This document shows, one piece after another, positions 17,505 to 26,706 of a stretch of 64,000 nucleotides of DNA (position 1 is the stretch's first letter; each line of letters begins with the position of its first letter). The translations under genes were made by a program, and so were the position numbers. The stretch is from Allotamlana fucoidanivorans (GTDB lineage Bacteria; Bacteroidota; Bacteroidia; Flavobacteriales; Flavobacteriaceae): assembly GCF_006265225.1 (NCBI RefSeq), contig NZ_VDCS01000008.1, forward strand, positions 164,288-228,287. The letters run 5' to 3'. The notes beneath the pieces are model-generated. The model saw only the letters and a list, made by a program, of their open reading frames with translations, was not told the DNA's origin and searched no databases.

Positions 17505-18260
17505 CTATTTATTTTTTTGACGGTTTTCTCCAAATAAAGCATTAGTGTAGCACATTATTCCTAATTCTAAGCCCGCTCGTTGAGACTTGTTGAAAGCACT
17601 AGAATAGGTCAATGCAACTATCCATTTTTTACTTTCCCATCTTACACCCGCACGATAACTAATGGGTGCGTTTGCTTGACCAGCAGTTCCAAATACTTCC
17701 CCAACGATAGCCGATTGTGGAATGACTTTATATATTGCAAGTCTTGAGCTATAAGTGAAACCCCAAGCCGTAGTATTTGTTTGTTTATGATCTAAGTTTA
17801 CCGTTGCTCCTGGTAATATATCTAAAAGCACATTATTTTTAGCAAAAGCAAACGTGGCGGTACCCATAACCCACCAGGATTGAAAACTACTGGTTATTTC
17901 TCCGTAGTCTAAATGGTGAGGAAACAAACCAACTCCTCCCAGTACTGAATAGCCTGCTGTTTCTGCTTCGTTTTGATATAACCGGCGCTTTAAATAAAAA
18001 GAAGGGTTTATAAAAGCTTCTGAATTGGTTTTAGGGTCATTATAATAATATACAAACTGTGAATTAAACTCCCATTCGGGTAAAAAGGCCAGTATGGCAT
18101 AAAATTGCGCATAATCCTGTCCGGCAGTAGCCACTAACGTACCCACACCATGAGGCGCCACCCACTGATTGTCTCCTGCAAATTGTTGCCCATAAACGTG
18201 CCCTGTAAAGAGAGTGATAGATAAAACGTAAAACCCAATAAATAGTTGTTTGTTTGGCAT
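17505..18260 (-). CDS. Predicted outer-membrane protein of unknown function
   Basis: A 251-residue exported protein (signal peptide MPNKQLFIGFYVLSITLFTGHVYGQQ) made of short amphipathic strands (for example WEFNSQFVYYYNDP, WWVMGTATFAFAKN, YRAGVRWESKKWIVALTYSS). This is consistent with a 12-14-stranded barrel. It sits 72 bases downstream of the DcaP-like porin on the same strand, so both are likely in one transcript. I do not recognise a named family. Confidence 0.65.
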   Translation of the reverse strand: MPNKQLFIGFYVLSITLFTGHVYGQQFAGDNQWVAPHGVGTLVATAGQDYAQFYAILAFLPEWEFNSQFVYYYNDPKTNSEAFINPSFYLKRRLYQNEAETAGYSVLGGVGLFPHHLDYGEITSSFQSWWVMGTATFAFAKNNVLLDILPGATVNLDHKQTNTTAWGFTYSSRLAIYKVIPQSAIVGEVFGTAGQANAPISYRAGVRWESKKWIVALTYSSAFNKSQRAGLELGIMCYTNALFGENRQKNK

Positions 18261-18332
18261 GAAACTATTGCTTTTAGAATTTTCATTGTTAGAATGAAAT
18301 AACCCCTATATATAAGCTAATCGCTGCTCTCT

Positions 18333-19577
18333 TTAAAATTCAAATTTAGCCATGGTTTGCAGTCTGTTAGCTTCCCCGTAAGCATCATTAGAGGTTCGTT
18401 GTGCACCCCAAATGTATTCAGCACCTATTGTGAAGTTTTTATCAAATCGATATACCAGATTTAAATGACCAATACCACCGCGTTTTAATGCAAAATCGGC
18501 TCGTGATGCTGGTGCACCAAGCCATCCATACGCATAATTTATATTGCTTTCTAATTTAGGAGCCCAACGATGCATAAAACCAACTAACGCTGATTTGGCT
18601 ATCATTGGTTCAAGTTTTCCATCGGCATTTAATACGGCATTGGCGTTACTGCCAGCAAAGGCTATAATATTTTCCCCGCAAGCGGAACCGTAATTAAGGT
18701 TGTAGGTAAAATAATTGTTTTCACCAATATACTGTCTTCCCGCAACCACAAAATTCCATTGAATGGTTTGATCGTAGGGGCCTGTATTGGTGCCATCCCA
18801 ACGTAATTGAGCCACACTTGTTCCTAAAAATAACACACCAGTTTTCCAACGGTAATCCATTCTCAAAGCGAGTAAAGGGAGTTGCAAAGATGCCTTGCCA
18901 TCAAAATTGTTAGGGTTTTCAATGCCTAAAAAGTTCTGGTTTTCTATGGCTGCAGCAATTTTTATTTTGTCTGTTATTTGTTTTTGATACCTTACTTGTA
19001 TGGAGCGACCTCCAAACAGGGCGTCACCAGCAGCAAAATCAATCATAAAGGCCATAGATTCTAAAAATGATAAGGTGGTCCAGGTTTGACCAATGATGAA
19101 ATCGCCAGCGCCAATATAAGCGTGTCTTATTCTAAAATAACCAGAAGTATTGAACCAGTCGCCTTCAAAAAATAAATGTAATGGTATTTTTCCTTCGGCA
19201 TGGCGTCTTACATCAATGTTAAAACGAGTTTCTTTAACCAAAAAATGGGTGTATCCTTCATTACCAAATTCAGGTTGCCCTTCTACAGGTATGGTTGACA
19301 TGAGAAACTGGTCTTTATCTCGGGTGCCATTAAAGTCATACAAAAAGTCAGCTTTTAAATAGCCTCCAATTTTCATTCGAAAATCGGTACCAAACATGGG
19401 CCATGACCCTGGAAATTTAGAACTAACAAGATGTTCTCTAGCTGTTTTTAAAACACTTTCTTTAAGATCCTCTTTTGGTGTTTCTAATGGATTAGGAATA
19501 GAGTCTTTAACCTGAGCCTGAAGAGTTAAAGAAAAATAAAGGCTTATTAGTACGGAAAAAAAGCTACTACTTTTCAT
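18333..19577 (-). CDS. DcaP-like trimeric outer-membrane porin
   Basis: A 414-residue porin. The ATG at 19577 is chosen because it yields the signal peptide MKSSSFFSVLISLYFSLTLQ, cleaved before AQVK; the frame runs further upstream without signal character. The segments FRMKIGGYLKADFLYDF, KETRFNIDVRRHAEGK, IRHAYIGAGDFIIGQTWTT and GGRSIQVRYQKQ match the DcaP family, which forms outer-membrane channels for negatively charged small molecules and peptides. The C-terminus ends in phenylalanine (TMAKFEF). Context with secreted hydrolases suggests uptake of their substrates or products. Confidence 0.8.
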   Translation of the reverse strand: MKSSSFFSVLISLYFSLTLQAQVKDSIPNPLETPKEDLKESVLKTAREHLVSSKFPGSWPMFGTDFRMKIGGYLKADFLYDFNGTRDKDQFLMSTIPVEGQPEFGNEGYTHFLVKETRFNIDVRRHAEGKIPLHLFFEGDWFNTSGYFRIRHAYIGAGDFIIGQTWTTLSFLESMAFMIDFAAGDALFGGRSIQVRYQKQITDKIKIAAAIENQNFLGIENPNNFDGKASLQLPLLALRMDYRWKTGVLFLGTSVAQLRWDGTNTGPYDQTIQWNFVVAGRQYIGENNYFTYNLNYGSACGENIIAFAGSNANAVLNADGKLEPMIAKSALVGFMHRWAPKLESNINYAYGWLGAPASRADFALKRGGIGHLNLVYRFDKNFTIGAEYIWGAQRTSNDAYGEANRLQTMAKFEF

Positions 19578-19768
19578 ATATAGAAATTTAATATTTGTAA
19601 TGTAGTCACCATAGCATGAATAGAAAATAATTTTCACTTACTATGCACTTTGACTAGCAATCATATGGTTTGTGTATCACGAAATAACGCATAAAAATAA
19701 TTCAATTTATAATAAAAAGTTCATGTAATTTGTAGAATTTTCTATTATAAATTGAATTGTATAGTGAT

Positions 19769-20689
19769 TTACCAAGGTAATGGAACTACCGGGGCAAATG
19801 TAAATCTAATTTGGTGTTGCGGGCCAAAGGCATCAGGAGAAGCTACATAATACCAGTATTGTAAGCCCATTCTAACTGGTAACTTGCCGAACTTTAATAC
19901 TTTTTGCGCACCTGTTCCTATTGGTAAGGATAGTTTATTGCCTTTAGTACCACGATGATTGTATGCATACGTTGGTGTGGCACTAATTTGCCAACCTTTG
20001 CTGAGATTTACGGTATAAAAATACTGTCCAGCTGTAACGCTTGCACTTTTAGGCCCTGTACTTGTGCCAAATACATCATTGGTGAAAATGGTACCTCCCG
20101 CATAATCTTTTACACTACCAACACCTATGGCTTGACTCACCATTAAACCTAATACACCCCATTTGGTGAGTTTAGCAGCCATTATTTCAGGGCCAAGCGT
20201 TACCTGGCTTGCTCTTAATGCTTTGTTTGAAGCCGTAGGAAAACCTCCAAAAACACCAACCAAGGTAATCCATTTTGATGGCCAGGTTTTACCTATGGCT
20301 ACATCGGCACTAATGTTACCTAAACCGCCTTTATTTTCAAAACCATTTATCCCTAAAACCGGTTGTGATAAGAAAACAGGTATTAATGGCCTCACATAAA
20401 GATTTATACCTTGTGAAATAGGAATAGGTAATGACGGTTGAAAATTCAATACAAAACCATTTTGATTAGCATCTGGAATATCGCCATTGTAATTTACATA
20501 ATCTATAGGGAAAAGCATTTGGCCTAATGTGGCATTTGGGTTAGCCAGTTTTTTTGCTAATTCTTCATCAGAATCTGGTTTTTTACTGTCTCCTGTATCT
20601 TGGGCATTTACTACTAGAAAGGACATAATAAGGTGCAGTAAAACAGCACAAATTATGTTTTGTCGTTTTTTAAGAGTAATCATAGTCAT
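19769..20689 (-). CDS. Predicted outer-membrane transporter-like protein
   Basis: A 306-residue exported protein. After the signal peptide it carries EELAKKLANPNATLGQMLFP and FVLNFQPSLPIPISQGINLY. These match a widespread group of barrel proteins often labelled as neuromedin-U-like or hypothetical transporters. The body is strand-rich and the C-terminus is aromatic (FAPVVPLPW). Two close ATGs (20689 and 20683) are possible starts. It lies between the amidohydrolase (148 bases upstream) and the porin (191 bases downstream) on the same strand. The function is unknown; a channel role in the same pathway is an inference. Confidence 0.62.
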   Translation of the reverse strand: MTMITLKKRQNIICAVLLHLIMSFLVVNAQDTGDSKKPDSDEELAKKLANPNATLGQMLFPIDYVNYNGDIPDANQNGFVLNFQPSLPIPISQGINLYVRPLIPVFLSQPVLGINGFENKGGLGNISADVAIGKTWPSKWITLVGVFGGFPTASNKALRASQVTLGPEIMAAKLTKWGVLGLMVSQAIGVGSVKDYAGGTIFTNDVFGTSTGPKSASVTAGQYFYTVNLSKGWQISATPTYAYNHRGTKGNKLSLPIGTGAQKVLKFGKLPVRMGLQYWYYVASPDAFGPQHQIRFTFAPVVPLPW

Positions 20690-20788
20690 AGTTTTTAAAT
20701 GTTATTTTAGGTGTAATATTAAAGGTAATATTATTTGTTTTGGCTTAAAATGTTATGATGCTTCATAGATTACAAAAAGAACATCAAT

Positions 20789-20826
20789 AGGCCTCAAGTG
20801 AAGCAATATTACCTCACTTAAGGCCT
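20789..20826 (-). terminator. Terminator-like hairpin after the prolidase-like amidohydrolase
   Basis: A 13-bp stem pairs 20789-20801 with 20814-20826. The single mismatch is a G-U wobble only in minus-strand RNA (AGGCCTTAAGTGA/TCACTTGAGGCCT). It begins 12 bases after the stop at 20838. The T-run after it is weak, so termination may be partial. Confidence 0.6.
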
Positions 20827-20837
20827 TTTAATATAAT

Positions 20838-22178
20838 CTATTTTAACGTGTTTTTATACACTTTACCATCCTTCATGATTAGCTGAAATTTTTCGTCATA
20901 TTCTTGCATAACGCTAAGGTCTTTCATTGGGTTACCATCAATAATAATCAGGTCTGCATAGGCGCCTTCAACAATTTTACCCAATGGCCCTTCTTGATAT
21001 GGGTGGCGCGGACCACTCAATTCTAACAGACGAGCGTTATCAGAAGTAACCATTTTTAACACTTCATAGTTAGTAAACCAAGTGCCCATTCTTACCAAAT
21101 AGAGGCTTTGCTGTGCGGCTTTAGAGGCGTCCATTAATTGGTCTGTACCAAAAGCGACATTTACACCTAGCTTGCGTGCTTGTGTATATACATTGTTAAC
21201 AGCGTCTGTAACTTGAAGCCATTTTTTTTCGCTAACAGGACTTGCCCATTTCATGTCGTCTGCAAACATAGCTTGAGGACTTAGCCAAGCATCATGTTCT
21301 TTCATTAGTTTTAAAGTTTCGTCTGAGGCAAAAAAACCATGCTCTATACATTTTACACCAGCCAATATAGACTTCTTGATGCCTTCATCTGTCATTACAT
21401 GAGCATGTACATAGGTGTTAAAGTTTGCGGCTTCTTCTACGACAGCTTCTATTTCTTCTACAGAGAATTCACCAACATCTAGCGGGTCGTATTGTGAAGA
21501 TACGCCTCCGCCGGTACAAATTTTTATTTGCGTAGCACCGTACTTTAAAATTTCTCTTGATCTTTTACGTACTTCTGGCACGCCATCAGCAATCATGGCC
21601 ATCATATTACGTTCCCAGTAGCTGAGTTCTGAAGTAGAGTTCCTGGGGTTTTCTGCTAGTACCGTATGAAAATCGGCATGTCCAGAAGTTTGACTCATAA
21701 ATGGCCCCGATGGTAAAATACGATGCCCTGGATATTCTCCAGAATCTATTAGTTTTTTAATGGCAAATGGATTTCCTCCTGGGTCTCTAACCGTAGTAAA
21801 ACCACGCATCAAAGTGAGTTTAGCGCCCGTCATACTTCGAATAGCTACTTCTGGCATATCGCCTTGATTTAGCATAAGTACAGTTGCTGGGGTATACGCA
21901 TAAGTGGTATGCCAGTGCACATCAATAAGGCCTGGCATTAGAAATTTTCCACCAGCATCAATAACTTCAGCGCCTTTCGGGGCTTTTATGCTTTTGGCTA
22001 TTTGTTTAACCAGATTATCTTCCACTAGAATATCTGTGCCTTCAATGAGCTTTTCATTTACACCATCAAAAACGTTGGCGTTTTTAATAAGTATGGATGA
22101 AGTTTGCTTTTTTTGACTAAAAGCCATAAGGCTTAAGAAAAGCATTAATAGAACTAAGGTTAATTTGTTGTTTTTCAT
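20838..22178 (-). CDS. Exported amidohydrolase, prolidase/imidazolonepropionase-like
   Basis: A 446-residue metal-dependent amidohydrolase with a cleavable signal peptide (MKNNKLTLVLLMLFLSLMAF), so it acts in the periplasm or outside. Metal ligands appear as GLIDVHWH (His88, His90), the bridging lysine in TQIKICTGGG, HAHVMTD, CIEHGFFAS and AFGTDQLMD. The C-terminal ADLIIIDGNPMKDLSVM is the usual end of the superfamily. The arrangement resembles bacterial amidohydrolases shown to act on Xaa-Pro or other N-acyl dipeptides, but I cannot fix the substrate. Its start lies 32 bases after the stop of the M20 peptidase gene upstream, so the two are co-transcribed and may act in series. Confidence 0.85.
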   Translation of the reverse strand: MKNNKLTLVLLMLFLSLMAFSQKKQTSSILIKNANVFDGVNEKLIEGTDILVEDNLVKQIAKSIKAPKGAEVIDAGGKFLMPGLIDVHWHTTYAYTPATVLMLNQGDMPEVAIRSMTGAKLTLMRGFTTVRDPGGNPFAIKKLIDSGEYPGHRILPSGPFMSQTSGHADFHTVLAENPRNSTSELSYWERNMMAMIADGVPEVRKRSREILKYGATQIKICTGGGVSSQYDPLDVGEFSVEEIEAVVEEAANFNTYVHAHVMTDEGIKKSILAGVKCIEHGFFASDETLKLMKEHDAWLSPQAMFADDMKWASPVSEKKWLQVTDAVNNVYTQARKLGVNVAFGTDQLMDASKAAQQSLYLVRMGTWFTNYEVLKMVTSDNARLLELSGPRHPYQEGPLGKIVEGAYADLIIIDGNPMKDLSVMQEYDEKFQLIMKDGKVYKNTLK

Positions 22179-22210
22179 AAAAAAATTTAATGGATTAATA
22201 GCTAAGTAAT

Positions 22211-23776
22211 TTATTTTTTAAGCTCTTTTAGATTATCAAATATGGTATAAAAGAAGCCAATAGATTTGGCATATTCATCAACCAAAATACGCTCATTCAC
22301 ACCATGGAATCCTTTAAATTCTTCGGTGTTTTCTAATTGAATAGCAGTGATGGTATATACATCTGGTGCAAAATCACGTGCCTGAAAGTGTTTAGAATCT
22401 GAACCACCAATTACAAAGAAAGGCGATACAATTAAATCATTACCATAGATTTGACGAATGGTTTTTTCAAGCATATTATAAGCTGGATTGCCTACCTGTG
22501 CTATGTTGGTAGCTGGTGTTGAAGCAGAAATGTCTCTAATTTGAATGCGATCATCGTTAATTGCTTTTTTAATATGTTCAATGATCACTTCTGGAGTATC
22601 ACCTGGCATAGGTCTGAAATTTACAACAGCGGTTGCTGAAGGTGGCAATACATTATCTTTAATACCTGCATTAAACATGGTGGTAGCTATTGTAGTATGT
22701 AACATGGCTCTTGTTACTTCATTTTTTGTCATGCTCTCAATGAATTTTTTTTCCATGTCTGTGAGTTCTCCATCTTTACCAAAAGCAACCGCAGCAAATA
22801 GAGGCTGTAGTGATTCATCTAATTCTGGCCCCATATAACGGTATTGCGAACGAACCGCAGGATGTATTTTATAAGGAAACGGAGCTGCTTCTAATTTCGT
22901 AATCGCTTTTGCCAAAATACCAATGTTAGATTCTTCTGGAGGCATAGAAGAATGCCCACCAATACCATGTATAGCCAATTCTAAACTAATAAACCCTTTT
23001 TGAGCAATACCAATTAATGCCGTATTGTCTTTAATACCTGGAAATATACCAGGAGTTAATGGAGCGGACTCATCCATAACATAAGCAAATCGCTTAATAC
23101 CTCGTGCTTCTAGAACATCGGCTACTTTTTTGGCACCTTCTGCACCTCCTACTTCTTCATCCTGTCCAAATACAAAATAAAGGGTACGTTCTGGCTGCCA
23201 ACCTTCTTTAAGTTTCATTTCGGCTGCCTCTAAAATAGCATGAATTTGATTTTTATCATCTAACACCCCGCGGCCCCAGATGTAACCATCTTTTACAGTG
23301 CCTGCAAAAGGCTCTACTTTCCATTCTCCCCTAGATTCCTCAGGAACTGGCACAACGTCTTGATGGGCATAAAATAATGCTGGTTCTAAACTAGGATCTT
23401 TACCTTCCCAAGTGTAAAGTAAACTGTAAGGTCTAGGATCGCCATGTAGTTCTTTTTTTAGTGTTTTATGTACTAAAGGGTATGATTGTTCTAAAAATTT
23501 ATGATACCCCTCAAAAGCTTTGGTATCAAAATCATCTCTGTCTTGGTTAGATATTGTTTTAAAAGTTACGGCTTTTGATAGTCTTTTAACCGCAGCATCT
23601 AAATCGACATCAACAGATATTTGCTCAATACCTGTCATCTGCATAGAAGTAAAATTTTCTAGGTTAACAGGTTCTGAAGGTTTTTCTTCTGACGTACTTT
23701 GTCCTGATTTTTGGTTGCAACTAAAGCATAGGGCAAGGGAGCATATTCCAGCGTAATAAATAAATTTAGATTTCAT
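22211..23776 (-). CDS. Lipid-anchored M20 peptidase, carboxypeptidase S/PM20D1-like
   Basis: Zinc peptidase of the M20 family. The ATG at 23776 gives a lipoprotein signal ending LALCFSC (Cys20); an in-frame ATG 24 bases upstream is less likely. The 521-residue product has ALFYAHQDVVPVPEE, WGRGVLDDKNQIHAILEAAE, YFVFGQDEEVGGAEGAKKVA, GIGGHSSMPPEESNIGILAK (start of the dimerisation domain) and IGGSDSKHFQ with the last metal histidine. The GRG-LDDKN and FGQDEE forms are those of carboxypeptidase S and mammalian PM20D1, which cleave dipeptides or N-acyl amino acids. It precedes the amidohydrolase by 32 bases. Confidence 0.88.
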   Translation of the reverse strand: MKSKFIYYAGICSLALCFSCNQKSGQSTSEEKPSEPVNLENFTSMQMTGIEQISVDVDLDAAVKRLSKAVTFKTISNQDRDDFDTKAFEGYHKFLEQSYPLVHKTLKKELHGDPRPYSLLYTWEGKDPSLEPALFYAHQDVVPVPEESRGEWKVEPFAGTVKDGYIWGRGVLDDKNQIHAILEAAEMKLKEGWQPERTLYFVFGQDEEVGGAEGAKKVADVLEARGIKRFAYVMDESAPLTPGIFPGIKDNTALIGIAQKGFISLELAIHGIGGHSSMPPEESNIGILAKAITKLEAAPFPYKIHPAVRSQYRYMGPELDESLQPLFAAVAFGKDGELTDMEKKFIESMTKNEVTRAMLHTTIATTMFNAGIKDNVLPPSATAVVNFRPMPGDTPEVIIEHIKKAINDDRIQIRDISASTPATNIAQVGNPAYNMLEKTIRQIYGNDLIVSPFFVIGGSDSKHFQARDFAPDVYTITAIQLENTEEFKGFHGVNERILVDEYAKSIGFFYTIFDNLKELKK

Positions 23777-23880
23777 ATGATTACTATTTTTGAAGTTCAT
23801 TGTTAGTTGTTTTTTTTAAACGATATCATTTTTTAATAATAATAAAATGTTTGGGGGAATCTGAAAAGGTTGTTGTTTTC

Positions 23881-24144
23881 TCAAGGGACTTTATTTGAAC
23901 TAACCCTGACTGCATAGGTATAGTTTGCTCGCCAATACATATCCTCCAAATATGGGAATAAAGCTATGTTTTCAGGAATTTGTTTTACTGGTGTTCTTTT
24001 TAAATAAATTTTGCTGAATAATTTGACCTTTTCAATGATGCCATCAACTACACCAGCAATTTTTATGAACATGGCTTTTTGTTCGCTAATTAGAAAAAAT
24101 AGAAATGAACAAAACACTAAGAATGTTGAAATTCTTGTATTCAT
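23881..24144 (-). CDS. Small hypothetical exported protein
   Basis: An 87-residue frame with a hydrophobic N-terminus (STFLVFCSFLFFLIS) and a basic middle (LFSKIYLKRTPVKQIPENI). I do not recognise it. It may be a genuine small exported protein or the remnant of a longer gene: it ends abruptly, has no clear domain, and lies beside the truncated barrel fragment at 24388-24826. Nothing else is seen between 24145 and 24387. Confidence 0.35.
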   Translation of the reverse strand: MNTRISTFLVFCSFLFFLISEQKAMFIKIAGVVDGIIEKVKLFSKIYLKRTPVKQIPENIALFPYLEDMYWRANYTYAVRVSSNKVP

Positions 24145-24387
24145 AAAATGTTAGTTAGAGATTAATAAAGCAAGTTGGCAAATGAAAACCAATATAAAAA
24201 TAAGCATTTTTTTATAAACTATGCGTGCATTATAAAAAAAGTATACCATGTTAATGATTTCTTAACATTGTTTAATGTTTGAGAAAAACATTAAACGTAT
24301 TTCTTTTAAAATTAGTGGTTTAAAAAGAAAATTAGTGCTAAATGAGCAATACGATTAAGCATTGTGTATGAAAACTTTAAAGAAATT

Positions 24388-24826
24388 TTAAAAAATTTGA
24401 ATACGTTTTAGCTGATAAAAAGCTTCAGAGAAATTAAAATAAAGCCCCTTACTATTTTTTCCAATACCAAAATCTACACCTACATTCATCCTAGGTTGTA
24501 CTTCATACCGAAAGCCAACACCGCCATTTGGTAGCCAATTTTGAAAGTCTTCAAAGCTATTTCCTATAGAACCTGTTCCTAGCCAGGTTACAATACCTAC
24601 TTTGCTCATGTCTTTCATTTTATTTAAAAACATATAGCGCCATTCGCCTATGAAGGCCATCCCAAATTTGTCACGGTATACCCCGTTTAAGTAGCTTCTT
24701 AATAAATCTGTTGAACCAATAAGTGTCAATGCACTATAAGGCACATGTCCCATGGCTTTTCTAGTGTATAATTTTACAGCTAAAAGATTCTCTGGTCTAT
24801 TTAAGGTTTTATAATAACTAGCATCT
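24388..24826 (-). pseudogene. Truncated copy of the 3' end of the BamA-like gene at 26707
   Basis: The minus strand encodes the last ~137 residues of the barrel protein at 26707-27876 (DASYYKTLNRPENLL, MGHVPYS, FIGEWRYMFLNKMKDMSK, GGVGFRYEVQPRMNV). The 5' part is missing and an in-frame TAA lies two codons before the homology starts. The normal stop after FSEAF is lost (ATA on the plus strand where the intact copy has TTA), so the frame runs on with YQLKRIQIF to 24388. An ATG at 24753 could start a 121-residue product, but a barrel without its other strands would not fold. Confidence 0.85.
24416..24826. repeat. 411-bp direct repeat, copy A
   Basis: Matches 26708-27118 in the same orientation at a constant offset of 2292 bases, with no gaps. 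By hand count there are about 15 mismatches, roughly 96% identity. The two copies bracket the serine hydrolase gene. The left boundary falls at the stop codon of the intact gene. Confidence 0.9.
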
Positions 24827-24850
24827 CCTTAAATATTTCAAGTGTAACAA

Positions 24851-24898
24851 AATAGGCTCACTATGAAATTCTCTATATTTAGAACTTCATAGTGAGTC
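24851..24898 (-). terminator. Rho-independent terminator after the serine hydrolase
   Basis: Stem CTCACTATGAA/TTCATAGTGAG (24857-24867 with 24886-24896) with an 18-base loop, followed on the minus strand by CC and TATTTTGTT. It starts 30 bases after the stop at 24928. Confidence 0.75.
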
Positions 24899-24927
24899 TT
24901 TATCCTGGAACCTAACAGTCTAGTGTG

Positions 24928-26364
24928 CTATTTATTATCTAATGACAAAGCTGCTGCTCTCATATATCCTACAGGGCGATTAAGGTCAACGGATGAACTG
25001 AAATATACACCTACAAAGTCCCGCTTAGGGTCAATGTAGATTCCCTGACCATTGTGTCCCAACTTGGCAAGAGCCCCATCTTCCCATAAGAAGTCAAATT
25101 GAGCGCCACTTCCTATTACGGCTTGATCACCTAAGTATTTATAAGCTGTTTTTCCTACAAAGTTTTTATTGAAAATTTCAGCAGGTATCATGCTCTCGAA
25201 TAAGTAGTCAATAATCTCTTGTGATATTACTTCTTTGCCTGTAATTCGCTGGAAAGATGGTGTGTATAGTAGGCCAAATCTTCCCATATCCTCAAGCGTT
25301 GAATTCATAGCGGTAGCTGAATGAATGGTTCCATCAGGGAACAAGTTGGGCACAAATTCACCAGTACCGGCATATTTGAAGAGTCTATCGTATAGGTGAT
25401 CCACCATTTTCTTTCCAGTGACGTTTTCAATGGCTACACTCAATACTTGCGTATTCATACTAGCATACTGATACAGGCTATAGGGTTCAGCAATTTTTTT
25501 TGCTTCACGAATTACATCTATCCAATCTTCATGCTTTCCTTCGTACAGGTCTCCAAATGAGGCTTGGTAGTAGCGCTGTTCCATAGTGCCGTATTTGTAC
25601 ATATTACCCGATACATCATCAGCATTTAAACCTGCCGACATGGTTAAAACCGCTCGAACGGGAACATTATCCCAATCGCTACCCTTTAATCTTGGAACGT
25701 AATCGGTAATTGGAGCGTTATCATCCACTTTACCTGATACAATTAAATCCATCATAAGCGTGCCGGTAACAGCTTTGGTTACAGACATCCAAACATGCTT
25801 GTCTTCAGGGCGCATTCCAGGGTAATTTTCATAAACCACTTTTCCCTTATGTATCATCATGATGGCCTGTAGTCTAGATTCGGAAGAATTCGTGTACTCG
25901 ATTAGCGTTGGAAATGCATTCCCTTCTACGTCATCATAGGTAATCTCATCGAACCTGCTATCCAATACTCTCGGCAACTCAAATTGATTCTCTGAAGCTG
26001 GCACCACGGCACTTGGTAAAAATTCCCACATGAAATTGTGGTAATAGAGAGCATCATCCATACCGGTCTCTTTATCATCCATAACATCCGAGGTGAAATG
26101 TCTTGCAGAGAATAAATCTTGAGCCCTACGCATTCTGTTGAGTGGGTAACCTTCTTCAAGAAGTTTTTTATGCTCAGCTACCGTTAAATTATTCTTTTGT
26201 CCTGCATATTTTTTAAGAAATACTTCAGTGTTTGGAGGCACAGAAGTCGTTTTTTCTGTAGAAGCACTAGCTTCCGTTTTTGTGTTTTCTGTTTGGCTAC
26301 AACTTACTGTAAGCATTGCAATAGCTAGGATTGCTATAAATCTAGGATAAAAATTTGTTTTCAT
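24928..26364 (-). CDS. Serine hydrolase, beta-lactamase class C-like lipoprotein
   Basis: A 478-residue penicillin-binding-protein-like hydrolase. The signal peptide ends MLTVSC (Cys22), indicating a lipoprotein. The nucleophile motif is SVTK (Ser194-Lys197) in HVWMSVTKAVTGTLMMDLIV. A Tyr motif is visible in YQYASMNTQVLS, and HNG in KLGHNGQGIYID replaces the KTG box. This fits the esterase, amidase and 6-aminohexanoate-oligomer hydrolase branch rather than true beta-lactamases. The gene has its own terminator, a long upstream region with a nested dyad, and lies between two direct repeats, so it may have been inserted into this locus. Substrate unknown. Confidence 0.85.
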   Translation of the reverse strand: MKTNFYPRFIAILAIAMLTVSCSQTENTKTEASASTEKTTSVPPNTEVFLKKYAGQKNNLTVAEHKKLLEEGYPLNRMRRAQDLFSARHFTSDVMDDKETGMDDALYYHNFMWEFLPSAVVPASENQFELPRVLDSRFDEITYDDVEGNAFPTLIEYTNSSESRLQAIMMIHKGKVVYENYPGMRPEDKHVWMSVTKAVTGTLMMDLIVSGKVDDNAPITDYVPRLKGSDWDNVPVRAVLTMSAGLNADDVSGNMYKYGTMEQRYYQASFGDLYEGKHEDWIDVIREAKKIAEPYSLYQYASMNTQVLSVAIENVTGKKMVDHLYDRLFKYAGTGEFVPNLFPDGTIHSATAMNSTLEDMGRFGLLYTPSFQRITGKEVISQEIIDYLFESMIPAEIFNKNFVGKTAYKYLGDQAVIGSGAQFDFLWEDGALAKLGHNGQGIYIDPKRDFVGVYFSSSVDLNRPVGYMRAAALSLDNK

Positions 26365-26706
26365 GATTTTTATTTTTATTAATGTTTTTTAATTAATTAT
26401 CATGATGCAAAGATGCTATGCTTTTAGCAGGTATGCTTATAAGGTAAATTAAGAACCATGCTTAATCTAGATTAAGGTGTAAGGTTCTTACTTGATTTTA
26501 CTTAGTAATTAGTCGGTTTATAAAGCAAATAGAAGTTTGTAGGTATAATAATTGAACAATAGGTATCCATTGTATGAGTTCAAATAAATAGGAATAAATA
26601 CGTAATTAGGTATATGTTTAAATTATACATATCTGCAGTATTGTGATAAGAATTCGTTCAATATATGTTAATTAAAAAAGGGGAGGTTTAGATTTTAAAA
26701 AAAGTA
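26365..26706. other. Gene-free 342-bp region upstream of the serine hydrolase
   Basis: No frame, tRNA or known RNA is seen. The region holds one nested inverted repeat (listed separately at 26450-26490) and otherwise AT-rich sequence. No clean TTG/TAnnTTTG promoter was found; the nearest candidate -7 element reads CATCTTTG at about 26408-26415. Confidence 0.6.
26450..26490. promoter_or_regulatory. Nested perfect dyad upstream of the serine hydrolase (candidate operator)
   Basis: TAAGAACC (26450-26457) and GGTTCTTA (26483-26490) enclose a perfect 16-base palindrome CTTAATCTAGATTAAG (26461-26476). The site lies 86-126 bases before the hydrolase ATG. It has no T-run, so a protein-binding site is more likely than a terminator. 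Confidence 0.45.

Noticed and set aside
24388..24753. A functional small barrel protein of 121 residues
   Set aside because: It is the tail of a longer barrel with a lost stop and a missing 5' part, so it is treated as a pseudogene.
24928..26364. Antibiotic-resistance beta-lactamase
   Set aside because: It has SVTK but HNG in place of KTG and is a long lipoprotein, closer to esterases and amide hydrolases than to true class C beta-lactamases.
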